This document shows, one piece after another, positions 23,748 to 31,854 of a stretch of 64,000 nucleotides of DNA. The stretch covers positions 186,001-250,000 of the forward strand of contig JACJWI010000002.1 in the NCBI GenBank assembly GCA_020637215.1, in the 5' to 3' direction. Origin of the DNA: Microthrixaceae bacterium (GTDB lineage Bacteria > Actinomycetota > Acidimicrobiia > Acidimicrobiales > Microtrichaceae). How positions within the stretch are numbered: position 1 is the first letter of the stretch; each line of letters starts with the position of its first letter. The position numbers and the translations under genes are program-made. Under the pieces are notes generated by a model. The model was not told where the DNA came from and searched no databases. It worked only from the letters and a program-made list of their open reading frames with translations.

Positions 23748-25703
23748 TTGTCCGCAGAACCCACCACGTACGACGCCGAATCGATCCAGGTCCTCGAAGG
23801 TCTGGAGGCTGTGCGCAAGCGGCCCGGCATGTACATCGGGTCCACAGGCCCCGCCGGACTGCACCACATGGTGTACGAGGTGGTCGACAACTCCGTCGAC
23901 GAGGCCATGGCCGGCTTCGCGACCCGCATCGACGTGCGGCTGCTGGCCGACGGCGGTTGCGAGGTGACCGACGACGGTCGCGGCATCCCGGTGGGGACCT
24001 CGGTCCAGTTCCCGGACATGTCCGCGGCGGAGGTCGTTCTCACCGTGCTGCACGCCGGCGGGAAGTTCGGTGGCGGGGGCTACAAGGTGTCCGGCGGGCT
24101 GCACGGCGTCGGGATCTCGGTCGTGAACGCCCTGTCGACCCGCGTCGAGGTCGAGATCGACAAGAACGGCCGGCACCACGCCATGGCCTTCGCCGACGGG
24201 GGCGATCTGGTCGACCGTCTGCACGAGACGGGTGACTCGCCGACCGGTGCCGGCGGGGAACCCCGCACCGGCACCACCGTCCGGTTCTGGCCGGACCCGT
24301 CCATCTTCGACGACATCACGTTCCGGGCCGCCACGCTGACCGAGCGGTTCCAGATGATGGCGTTCCTCAACGCCGGCCTCCGCATCACCTTCCGCGACGA
24401 GCGGCCCGACCACAGCGGCGAGCCGGTCGAGTTCCACTACGAGGGCGGCATCCGCGACTTCGTCCGCCACGTCAACGCCGCCAAGGAGGCGCTGTTCACC
24501 GACGTGGGCTACTTCCGCCAGGACGAGTCCGACGACGACGGCTCGATGGAGGTGGAGGTCGCGTTCCAGTGGAACACCGGCTACAACTCCGACGGCCTGC
24601 ACAGCTTCGCCAACGGGATCTCCACCATCGAGGGCGGCATGCACGAGGAGGGCTTCAAGAAGTCCCTCACCAACACCGTCAACCGCTACGCCCGCGAGCA
24701 CGGCTTCCTGAAGGACAAGGAGTCCAACCTCCAGGGTGAGGACATCCGCGAGGGCCTGACCGCCATCATCTCGGTCAAGCTCACCGATCCGCAGTTCGAG
24801 GGGCAGACCAAGGCCAAGCTCGGCAACGTCCCCATGCGGTCGCTGGTCGAACGGGCCACCAACGACAAGCTCTCCGAGTGGCTCGAGGAGCACCCCTCGG
24901 AGGCCAAGCGGATCCTCCAGAAGTCGGTGCAGGCGGCTCGGGCCCGTGAGGCGGCCCGCAACGCCCGCGAGGCGACCCGCCGCAAGTCCGCCCTCGACGG
25001 CGCCGGCCTGCCCGGCAAGCTCGCCGACTGCTCGTCCAAGGACCCACGCGAGTCCGAGCTGTACATCGTGGAGGGCAACTCGGCGGGCGGGTCGGCCAAG
25101 GACGCCCGCAACCCCGCCACCATGGCGATCCTCCCCATCCGCGGCAAGATCCTCAACGTCGAGCGGGCCCGCCTCGACAAGATGCTCAAGAACACCGAGG
25201 TCCAGGCGCTGATCTCCGCCATCGGCGGTGGCGTGGGAGACGAGTTCGACTACGACCGGATCCGGTACCACAAGGTCGTGCTGATGTGCGACGCGGACGT
25301 CGACGGCAGCCACATCCGTACGTTGCTGCTCACGTTCTTCTTCCGCCAGATGCGGCCGCTGATCGAGGGCGGGCACATCTACATCGCCCAGCCGCCCCTT
25401 TTCTCCACCGAGGTCGGCCGCAACAAGATCTACCTCAAGGACGACGCCGCCAAGGCCGCGTTCCTGGCCGAGCACCCGAACCACCGCAACGAGTTCCAGC
25501 GCCTGAAGGGCCTGGGCGAGATGGACGCGGATGAGCTGTGGGCCACGACCATGGACCCCGCTCAGCGCACGCTGCTGCAGGTGTCGGTCGAGCACGCCGT
25601 CATCGCGGACGAGGTCTTCTCGATCCTGATGGGCGACGACGTGGAGAGCCGCAAGCACTTCATCCAGACCAACGCCAACGACGTCCGCTTCCTCGACATC
25701 TGA
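23748..25703 (+). CDS. gyrB: DNA gyrase subunit B
   Basis: A 651-residue GHKL ATPase subunit. N-terminal ATPase motifs are EVVDNSVDEAMAG, TDDGRGIPVG, GGKFGGGGYKVSGGLHGVG; the TOPRIM domain has YIVEGNSAGGSAKDARN and MCDADVDGSHIRTLLLTF; the C-terminus carries the LKGLGEMDADELW segment. It powers negative supercoiling with GyrA. The start is TTG 23748, fixed by GGAGG 7 bases upstream, since no ATG or GTG in this frame precedes EGLEAVRKRPGMYIG. Aminocoumarin-binding residues appear ordinary. gyrA follows after 16 bases. Confidence 0.97.
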   Translation: MSAEPTTYDAESIQVLEGLEAVRKRPGMYIGSTGPAGLHHMVYEVVDNSVDEAMAGFATRIDVRLLADGGCEVTDDGRGIPVGTSVQFPDMSAAEVVLTVLHAGGKFGGGGYKVSGGLHGVGISVVNALSTRVEVEIDKNGRHHAMAFADGGDLVDRLHETGDSPTGAGGEPRTGTTVRFWPDPSIFDDITFRAATLTERFQMMAFLNAGLRITFRDERPDHSGEPVEFHYEGGIRDFVRHVNAAKEALFTDVGYFRQDESDDDGSMEVEVAFQWNTGYNSDGLHSFANGISTIEGGMHEEGFKKSLTNTVNRYAREHGFLKDKESNLQGEDIREGLTAIISVKLTDPQFEGQTKAKLGNVPMRSLVERATNDKLSEWLEEHPSEAKRILQKSVQAARAREAARNAREATRRKSALDGAGLPGKLADCSSKDPRESELYIVEGNSAGGSAKDARNPATMAILPIRGKILNVERARLDKMLKNTEVQALISAIGGGVGDEFDYDRIRYHKVVLMCDADVDGSHIRTLLLTFFFRQMRPLIEGGHIYIAQPPLFSTEVGRNKIYLKDDAAKAAFLAEHPNHRNEFQRLKGLGEMDADELWATTMDPAQRTLLQVSVEHAVIADEVFSILMGDDVESRKHFIQTNANDVRFLDI

Positions 25704-25719
25704 CCCACCCAAGGCTTCC

Positions 25720-28302
25720 ATGAGCGACGACACCCCGCAGGACCCCACCCCACCGACCGACGGCGACCCCGCCGGTTCCGAACCCGGTGAGGACGCGGTC
25801 GCGGTGACCTTCGGCTCCATCGAGCCGATCGAGATCCAACAGGAGATGGAGCAGTCCTTCCTGGACTACGCCATGTCGGTCATCGTCTCGCGGGCGCTGC
25901 CCGACGCCCGGGACGGTCTCAAGCCGGTGCACCGCCGGATCCTGTGGGCCATGCACGAGGCCGGTCTGCGCCCGGACCGCAACCACAAGAAGTGCGCGAC
26001 CGTGGTCGGCGACGTGCTCGGCAAGTACCACCCCCACGGCGACCAGTCGGTGTACGACGCCCTGGTCCGCATGGGTCAGGACTTCTCGCTGCGCCACCCG
26101 TTGATCGATCCTCACGGCAACTTCGGCTCGCCGTCGGATCCGCCGGCCGCGTACCGCTACACCGAGTGCCGGCTGACCGCTCTGGCCATGCACATGCTCG
26201 CCGACATCGACGAGGACACCGTCGACTTCGTTCCGAACTTCGACGGATCGACCGAGGAGCCCACCGTCCTGCCGAGCCGGTTCCCCAACCTGCTGGTCAA
26301 CGGCAGCCAGGGCATCGCGGTGGGCATGGCCACCAACATCCCGCCCCACAACCTGGGCGAGGTGATCGACGCCACCGTGCACCTGCTCGAGAACCCCGAG
26401 GCCACCTGCGACGACCTCATGGAGTTCGTCAAGGGCCCCGACTTCCCGACCGGCGCCCAGATCATGGGCCGTGCCGGCATCGTCTCCGCGGCCCGCACCG
26501 GGCGCGGCTCGATCAAGATGCGGGCCCGGGCCGAGATCGACGAGGGCCCCCGTGGGGAGCGCATCGTCGTGACCGAGATCCCGTACCAGACCTCGGTCGA
26601 GTCGATCGAGGAGAAGATCGCCGAGCTGGCCAACGCCCGGGTCATCGAGGGCGTCCGGGAGCTGCGCAACGAGAGCTCCAAGGGTCGGCCCCGACTCGTC
26701 ATCGAGCTCAAGAAGGACGTGGCCGCCAACGTCCTGCTCAACAACCTCTACAAGCACACGCCGCTGCAGACCACCTTCGCCACCAACTTCGTGGCGTTGG
26801 TCGACGGCGTGCCCCGCACCCTCGACCTGCGCGCCGCCATCGCGCACTACATCGAGCACCAGGTCGACGTCATCACCCGGCGCTCCCGGTTCCGACTGGC
26901 CAAGGCCGAGCGCCGGGCCCACATCGTCGAGGGATTCCTGCGAGCCCTCGACCTCATCGACGAGATCATCGCCGCCATCCGCGCCTCCGCCGACCGGGCG
27001 TCGGCCATCGCGGCGCTGATGGGCGACGCCTTCTCCTTCAGCGAGATCCAGGCCACCGAGATCGTCGACATGCGCCTGTCCACGCTCACCCGCCTCGGCC
27101 GTGAGCGCTTGGAGGAGGAGATGGCGCAGCTGCGGGCCACCATCGCCGAGCTCCAGGCGATCCTCTCCGACGACGGTCGGCTCCGCTCGGTGATCCGCGA
27201 GGAGCTCGTCGCCATCCGCGACAAGTTCGCCACCGAGCGGCGCACCTCGCTCGAGCACGACGACGGCGACCTCGAGATCGAGGACCTGATCGACGACGAG
27301 GAGGTCGTCGTGGTGATGACGGCGCGGGGCTACATCAAGACCGTCGCCGCGGACGTCTTCCGGACCCAGGCCCGCGGCGGCCGGGGCGTGGCGGGCGCCA
27401 AGCTCAAGGACGAGGACTACATCACCGACCTCATCCACACCTCGGCGCACGCGTTCCTGCTGTTCTTCTCCAACCGGGGCAAGGTGTACCGCCTCAAGGC
27501 GCATCGGATCCCCCAACGGGACCGCACCGCCCAGGGCCTGGCCATCGTCAACCTGCTGCGCCTGCAGCCCGACGAGAAGATCCAGACGATCATCGACACC
27601 CGCGACTACGAGTCGCACCGGTACCTGTTCTTCGTCACCGCCAACGGCGTGGTCAAGAAGACGCTGTTCAACGCCTACGACAGCTCCCGTCAGGACGGGT
27701 TGATCGCCATCAACCTGCGGGACGGCGACGAGTTGGTCCGGGTGCTGCCGACCTCCGACGACGACCAGATCCTCGTCGTCTCCGAGGGCGGCCAGGGCAT
27801 CCGCTTCTCCGAGACCGACGTGCGGCCGATGGGCCGCACCGCCAGCGGTGTGCGGGGCATGAAGCTGCGACCGGGTGACAAGGTGGTCGGCGCTGGGGCG
27901 ATCGCCGAGGGCGTCCGACTGCTGACCATCACCGACGCGGGGTACGGCAAGCGCACCGACGTGGACCAGTTCAACACCCAGGGTCGCGGCGGCCAGGGGG
28001 TGCGGTCCCACAAGCTGCACGCCGACCGCGGGCGTGTCATCACCGGCCTGCTGGTGGCCGACGACGACCAGATCTTCCTCATCAACGACTCGGGCACGGT
28101 CATCCGCACCGCGGTCGACACGATCTCGGTCCAGGGCCGGGACGCGACCGGGGTCCGGGTCATGAACCTCGACGACGACACCCGCGTCGCGGCGGTGGCC
28201 CGGGTGCTGGGCGGTGAGGAGGACGACGATGGCTCCGACGAAGCGAGCTCTGACGACGCAGGCTCTGACGACGCGAGCGGGGAAGCGGCCGGCCCGGACT
28301 GA
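25720..28302 (+). CDS. gyrA: DNA gyrase subunit A
   Basis: An 860-residue breakage-reunion subunit with catalytic Tyr147 in YRYTECRL, the GyrA-box TQARGGRGVAGAKLK near residue 550 and six C-terminal beta-propeller repeats. The quinolone-determining region reads HPHGDQSVYDALVRM: Gln109 stands at the position of E. coli Ser83, while Asp113 at the Asp87 position is kept. Also unusual is IDPHGNFGSPSDPPAA in place of the common DGQGNFGS. The extreme C-terminus is acidic (DDDGSDEASSDDAGSDDASG) and is overlapped by a start in another frame. Confidence 0.96.
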   Translation: MSDDTPQDPTPPTDGDPAGSEPGEDAVAVTFGSIEPIEIQQEMEQSFLDYAMSVIVSRALPDARDGLKPVHRRILWAMHEAGLRPDRNHKKCATVVGDVLGKYHPHGDQSVYDALVRMGQDFSLRHPLIDPHGNFGSPSDPPAAYRYTECRLTALAMHMLADIDEDTVDFVPNFDGSTEEPTVLPSRFPNLLVNGSQGIAVGMATNIPPHNLGEVIDATVHLLENPEATCDDLMEFVKGPDFPTGAQIMGRAGIVSAARTGRGSIKMRARAEIDEGPRGERIVVTEIPYQTSVESIEEKIAELANARVIEGVRELRNESSKGRPRLVIELKKDVAANVLLNNLYKHTPLQTTFATNFVALVDGVPRTLDLRAAIAHYIEHQVDVITRRSRFRLAKAERRAHIVEGFLRALDLIDEIIAAIRASADRASAIAALMGDAFSFSEIQATEIVDMRLSTLTRLGRERLEEEMAQLRATIAELQAILSDDGRLRSVIREELVAIRDKFATERRTSLEHDDGDLEIEDLIDDEEVVVVMTARGYIKTVAADVFRTQARGGRGVAGAKLKDEDYITDLIHTSAHAFLLFFSNRGKVYRLKAHRIPQRDRTAQGLAIVNLLRLQPDEKIQTIIDTRDYESHRYLFFVTANGVVKKTLFNAYDSSRQDGLIAINLRDGDELVRVLPTSDDDQILVVSEGGQGIRFSETDVRPMGRTASGVRGMKLRPGDKVVGAGAIAEGVRLLTITDAGYGKRTDVDQFNTQGRGGQGVRSHKLHADRGRVITGLLVADDDQIFLINDSGTVIRTAVDTISVQGRDATGVRVMNLDDDTRVAAVARVLGGEEDDDGSDEASSDDAGSDDASGEAAGPD

Positions 28303-28597
28303 ACGGGGGGCGGCGACACCGCTGCTGGCGGCGGGCGTGGCGACAGTGGTCGTGTGTGCGGTGGGGGTGCTGAGGGTCGGCGAAGCTGCCGCCCAGCGCG
28401 CCCGGGCCGACGCGGTGGCGGACCTGAGCGCCCTGGCCCACGTGACGGGTGGGCTCGAGGGAGCGACGGCGGTCGCCCACGCCAACGGCGCCGTCGTGAC
28501 CGGGCACCGACGCACCGGTACGGCCCGGGTGGTGACGATCGGCCTCGACGGGGTCCTGGCCACCGCAGCGGCCCGGCCCGCCGGGTCCCCCCGGTGA
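28229..28597 (+). CDS. TadG/Rv3654c-like small membrane protein overlapping gyrA
   Basis: A 122-residue frame starting inside the gyrA 3' end. After a basic Thr/Arg-rich head it has RGAATPLLAAGVATVVVCAV, a single helix, then GEAAAQRARADAVADLSALA, the pattern of TadE/TadG-like or Rv3654c-type proteins whose helix is followed by an Ala-rich QAAADLAAL segment. GAGGAGG stands 6 bases before ATG 28229, supporting translation despite 74 bases of overlap with gyrA. Pilin-like export or assembly is possible but no tad genes are nearby. A 13-base repeat with 15-base period lies in the overlap. Confidence 0.55.
   Translation: MAPTKRALTTQALTTRAGKRPARTERGAATPLLAAGVATVVVCAVGVLRVGEAAAQRARADAVADLSALAHVTGGLEGATAVAHANGAVVTGHRRTGTARVVTIGLDGVLATAAARPAGSPR
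28247..28274 (+). repeat. Short direct repeat in the gyrA/TadG-like overlap
   Basis: GCTCTGACGACGC occurs twice with a 15-base period, encoding acidic repeats in GyrA and ALTT repeats in the overlapping frame. Confidence 0.8.
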
Positions 28598-28648
28598 CCT
28601 CGGCCCGGCTCACCGATGCGCCGCACCGCTCGGGATAGGGTGACAGGC

Positions 28649-29179
28649 GTGAGCGACACCCGTCCGGCCGACCCTGTCGGCACGACCCGTGCCGTCCCGT
28701 CACCGCCGAGCGGACCCCCCGCTCGTCGACGGGCCGTCGAAGTGGAGTCCGACCCGACCCCCAACAGGGTGCTCGGCTATCGGCGCCAGCGCTTCGAGGC
28801 CAAGAAGGTCCGCCGTCTGGTGCGCCACGTCGACCCCTGGTCGATGCTGAAGCTGGCCGTGCTGGTCTGCCTGTGCATGTGGCTCATCTCGATGATCGCC
28901 GTGGTGATCCTGTGGACCGTCGCCCGGAGCTCCGGCACGGTCACGAGCCTGGAGAAGTTCGTCAACTCGTCGCTGCAGCTGCAGGACTGGAAGCTCGACG
29001 GCGAGTTCCTGTTCCGTCAGTTCGGTCTGATCTCGCTGCTGTTCCACCTGGGTCTGGCCGCCGCGATCGTGGTGGCGACGCTGGTGTTCAACCTGATCAG
29101 CGACATCATCGGCGGGGTGTGGGTCTCGGTGATCGAAGAGGAGACCGCCCGGCCGGTGCAGGAGTCGGGCCCTTCCTGA
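28649..29179 (+). CDS. DUF3566 membrane protein
   Basis: A 176-residue protein with a disordered Pro-rich head, the basic RRLVRHVDPWSMLKLAVLV lead-in, two transmembrane helices (LISMIAVVILWTVA; LGLAAAIVVATLVFNLI) and the end SDIIGGVWVSVIEEE. This is the DUF3566 family, encoded after gyrA throughout actinobacteria (Rv0007 in M. tuberculosis). Function is not established; links to cell division have been proposed for the mycobacterial protein. GTG 28649 has TAGGGT 7 bases upstream and no Shine-Dalgarno, fitting a leaderless mRNA. Confidence 0.9.
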   Translation: MSDTRPADPVGTTRAVPSPPSGPPARRRAVEVESDPTPNRVLGYRRQRFEAKKVRRLVRHVDPWSMLKLAVLVCLCMWLISMIAVVILWTVARSSGTVTSLEKFVNSSLQLQDWKLDGEFLFRQFGLISLLFHLGLAAAIVVATLVFNLISDIIGGVWVSVIEEETARPVQESGPS

Positions 29180-29303
29180 ACCGGGAGCGTCCCCCGGCGA
29201 GCCGTCGATCGGGTCACCGCCGGGTCGAGGTGCGCGCCGTCGACCGGCGCGGGTACTGTGACCGGCCGGCCCGGGTGGTCAGCCATCCGGTCCGGGCCGT
29301 TCC

Positions 29304-29380
<77 letters not shown>

Positions 29381-29395
29381 TCCCGGCGGTCCCGT

Positions 29396-29414
29396 CGGGT
29401 CCCCGAGGGACCCG
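29396..29414 (+). terminator. Hairpin after tRNA-Ile
   Basis: CGGGTCCC-CGA-GGGACCCG forms an 8-bp perfect stem 16 bases after the tRNA. No U-tract follows, as is common for actinobacterial terminators. Confidence 0.45.
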
Positions 29415-29445
29415 GGTCCTGCATCCGACCCTGCGAGGAGGCACA

Positions 29446-29583
29446 GTGCGCGGTCTGCGACGAGCCGCGGCGGCGGTGGCCATCGGTGGGCTGGTGGGCC
29501 TGGTGCTGCGTTTCCGTGGCTCCACCGAGCCCCCTCTGCAGGGCGGCGGCTGGCGGGAGCTGACCGGGGACGACCTGCGTTGA
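29446..29583 (+). CDS. Small (45-residue) single-helix membrane protein
   Basis: A short gene with GAGGAGG 6 bases before GTG 29446. The product starts RGLRRAAAAVAIGGLVGLVL, a basic head and one short hydrophobic helix, then RFRGSTEPPLQGGGWRELTG. Nearly all codons end in G or C. The stop overlaps the TTG start of the next gene (TTGA), so it is coupled to the oxidoreductase. No family is recognised. The small size and coupling suggest an accessory subunit or anchor. Confidence 0.68.
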   Translation: MRGLRRAAAAVAIGGLVGLVLRFRGSTEPPLQGGGWRELTGDDLR

Positions 29584-30623
29584 GCGGACCGGACGCGTCC
29601 GAGCCGGTCAGGCCCCGGGTGGCGGTCGTGGGGGCCGGCATCGTCGGGGCGCGTGCCGCGCGCGAGTTGATCTCGCCGGGAGCGGACGGCCGGCCCGGCG
29701 CCTCGCACGTCTCGATCTCGACCCGCCGCGAGGAGCGACGCGACCAGCTGCGCGCCACGTTCGGGGCGTCGGTGCCGGTCCTGTGGCAGACCGATCGGGT
29801 GGATGGGTCCGACAGCCGTGGCCCGGCCGACGTCGTCCTGGTCGCGCGAGAGCCCCGCGAGCAGCTCGAGGTCGTGTCCGCCGCCCTCGACGCCGGCAGC
29901 CACGTGATCGCCACGACCGACGATCCCGAGGAGGTGGAGTCGATCCTGCGGTTGCACCCCCGAGCGGTGGCCGCGGGCCGCAGCGTCATCGTGGGGGTCG
30001 GCCTCTCACCGGGTCTGACCTGCCTGCTGGCTCGCCACGCCGCGGACCTGCTCGACACCGTGGACGAGATCCACGTGGCCCGTGACGGGGCGGCCGGACC
30101 GGCGTGCGCCCGCCAACGGCTACGGGCGTTGCGGGGTGCGGCCCAGGAGTGGAGGGACGGCACCTGGGTCCGGCGCGCCGGTTTCTCGGGTCGCGAGCTG
30201 CTCTGGTTCCCCGACCCGGTGAGCGCCCGTGACTGCTATCGGGCCGATCTGGCCGAACCGCTGCTCCTCCTCGACGCCTTCCCCGACGTCACCCGCCTGT
30301 CGGCCCGTCTGGCCGCCTCGCCCCGGGACCGCGTCCTGGCGCCCCTGCCGGTGCTGGTCGGCCCTCCGGTCGAAGGGGGCCCGGGAGCGGCGCGCGTGGA
30401 GCTTCGTGGTACCCGTGACGGTCGTCGGGAGATGGTGGTCTACGGCGTGTTCGACCGTCCGGGCGTCGCCGCGGCAGCCTTGGCGGCGGTCCTCGCGCTG
30501 CGCGCCGCGGCGGGTGATGTCGCTCCCGGGAGCCACGGGGTCGCCGCGTCGGTCGATCCCCGTCCGGTTCTGGCCGAGCTCGCGCGTCGGGGCGTGCGTG
30601 CCGCGGCGTTCGATCCGGCCTGA
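29580..30623 (+). CDS. Saccharopine-dehydrogenase-like NAD(P)-binding oxidoreductase
   Basis: A 347-residue protein with an N-terminal Rossmann motif VAVVGAGIVGARAARELI and a following ADVVLVAREPREQLEVVSAALDAG (positions ~83-106). GRSVIVGVGLSPGLTCLLAR matches the substrate-domain entry of saccharopine-dehydrogenase-like reductases, in which a GxxPGL loop follows the Rossmann fold. Substrate is unknown; lysine biosynthesis is not implied. The TTG start overlaps the small membrane protein's stop. It is followed by a 271-base promoter region for the sigma factor. Confidence 0.68.
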   Translation: MSGPDASEPVRPRVAVVGAGIVGARAARELISPGADGRPGASHVSISTRREERRDQLRATFGASVPVLWQTDRVDGSDSRGPADVVLVAREPREQLEVVSAALDAGSHVIATTDDPEEVESILRLHPRAVAAGRSVIVGVGLSPGLTCLLARHAADLLDTVDEIHVARDGAAGPACARQRLRALRGAAQEWRDGTWVRRAGFSGRELLWFPDPVSARDCYRADLAEPLLLLDAFPDVTRLSARLAASPRDRVLAPLPVLVGPPVEGGPGAARVELRGTRDGRREMVVYGVFDRPGVAAAALAAVLALRAAAGDVAPGSHGVAASVDPRPVLAELARRGVRAAAFDPA

Positions 30624-30701
30624 GCCCACCTGCGTCGTCCGGACTCGAACGTCGAGCCCGCCCTCGAGGATCGGTGTGACCGAATTTCCTCGCTTTCGGT
30701 G

Positions 30702-30729
30702 TTCAGTTCCGGCTCCCAACCGTCGATAC
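30702..30729 (+). promoter_or_regulatory. Candidate sigma-28-type promoter (distal)
   Basis: TTCAGTTC, 12 bases, GTCGATAC resembles the FliA/WhiG pattern TAAAGTTT-N11-GCCGATAA (5/8 and 6/8 matches). It lies upstream of a FliA/WhiG-type sigma gene, so autoregulation is possible. Confidence 0.35.
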
Positions 30730-30769
30730 GACCACGGACAGTGACAATCGAGTCGACGTCGGACTGGGG

Positions 30770-30783
30770 CGAAGAATTCTTCG
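30770..30783. promoter_or_regulatory. 14-bp perfect palindrome upstream of sigma factor gene
   Basis: CGAAGAATTCTTCG is a perfect AT-rich palindrome in an otherwise GC-rich region, just before the proximal sigma-28-like element. It is a candidate operator. Confidence 0.5.
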
Positions 30784-30792
30784 GATTTCTGC

Positions 30793-30821
30793 TCAAGTCC
30801 GACGCGTCCGCGCGCCGATAC
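30793..30821 (+). promoter_or_regulatory. Candidate sigma-28-type promoter (proximal)
   Basis: TCAAGTCC, 13 bases, GCCGATAC: the -10 matches FliA/WhiG GCCGATAA in 7 of 8 bases, while the -35 is weaker and the spacing is 2 bases longer than consensus. It would give a leader of about 65 bases. Confidence 0.4.
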
Positions 30822-30894
30822 CCCTCGGGCAGTCCCCGGGATCCGGCTGGTCCCGGGGAGACACCCGGCGAACCACCAGGAGCGAGACGGCGAC

Positions 30895-31851
30895 ATGGGC
30901 GCAGCACTTACCGAGGACCGACCGACCCGGAACACCGAGCGGACCCTGGTCCCGAACCGGCGTTCGGCGAGCAGCAGGGACGCCTCCCGGCTGGTCGAGG
31001 AGCACCTGGACCTGGTCAACCACGTCGTGTTCCAGGTCGCGGTGCACTTCCCCCGCCACGTCGACCGCGACGAGCTGGCCCGGGCCGGTGCCCTCGGACT
31101 GGTCGAGGCGGCGCGGCGCTACGACGAGGCCCGCGGAGTCCCGTTCAACCGGTTCGCCGCCCAGCGCATCCGGGGCGCGATCATCGACGCCGTCCGCTCC
31201 GCGGACTGGGCTCCCCGCTCGGTGCGGACCCTGGCCCGTCGCCTGGACGCCACCGAGCAGCGCCTGGCTGCACAGCTCGGTCGCATCCCCTCCATCGGTG
31301 AGACCGCCGAGGCGCTCGGCATGTCCCGCGACGAGCTCGATCGACTCCGCGACCGCATCTTCCGCTCGGTCGTGCTGGCCTTCGAGCACCTGGTCGGTGA
31401 CACCGAGGACGAGGAGCTGACCCTCATCGACGTGCTGGCCGATCCCGACGAGCGGGAGCCGGCCGAGGAGCTCGAGCAGCGGGAGCTGCACGCCTACCTG
31501 CGCGACGCCATCGCCCTGCTGCCCGAGCGGCACCGGGTCATCGTGCTCGGCTACTTCATCGAGGATCGCACCTCCGAGGAGCTGGCACGCTTCCTGGGTG
31601 TGACCGAGTCGCGCGTGTCGCAGATGCGCACCGAGGCGTTGGGCATGCTGAAGATGGGCATCGAGGCGCAGTACGTGCCGGTCGAGGACCGCGAAGCTCC
31701 CGACGGGCTCGTCGCACGTCGCCGGGCCCGCTACGTGGATGCGATCGGTGCCGCCACCGCTCCGACGGACCGCATCACCGAGCGTGACCATCCCGAGTCC
31801 GACACCGCGTTCGTCGACCTGGTCCAGTCCCTGGTCGGTGCGGGCGGCTGA
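30895..31851 (+). CDS. FliA/WhiG-family RNA polymerase sigma factor
   Basis: A 318-residue sigma-70 family group III factor. Region 2 appears as LVEEHLDLVNHVVFQVAVHF, RDELARAGALGLVEAARRYD and FNRFAAQRIRGAIIDAVRSA; region 3 as WAPRSVRTLARRLDA; region 4 as LLPERHRVIVLGYFIEDRTS and RFLGVTESRVSQMRTEALG. This is the FliA/WhiG pattern, which controls flagellar genes or sporulation in relatives. It is longer than typical FliA, with a ~55-residue C-terminal extension. No flagellar gene is nearby. The ATG has GGAG about 9 bases upstream. It converges with hisN three bases away. Confidence 0.88.
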   Translation: MGAALTEDRPTRNTERTLVPNRRSASSRDASRLVEEHLDLVNHVVFQVAVHFPRHVDRDELARAGALGLVEAARRYDEARGVPFNRFAAQRIRGAIIDAVRSADWAPRSVRTLARRLDATEQRLAAQLGRIPSIGETAEALGMSRDELDRLRDRIFRSVVLAFEHLVGDTEDEELTLIDVLADPDEREPAEELEQRELHAYLRDAIALLPERHRVIVLGYFIEDRTSEELARFLGVTESRVSQMRTEALGMLKMGIEAQYVPVEDREAPDGLVARRRARYVDAIGAATAPTDRITERDHPESDTAFVDLVQSLVGAGG

Positions 31852-31854
31852 CCC

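Noticed and set aside
21951..25820. A very long open frame on the minus strand opposite recF-gyrB (1289 codons)
   Set aside because: It is antisense to dnaN, recF and gyrB, which have clear protein motifs, and its composition is that of a GC-rich shadow frame.
25660..28764. A 1034-codon minus-strand frame opposite gyrA
   Set aside because: Antisense to a full gyrA with catalytic motifs; no recognisable protein features of its own.
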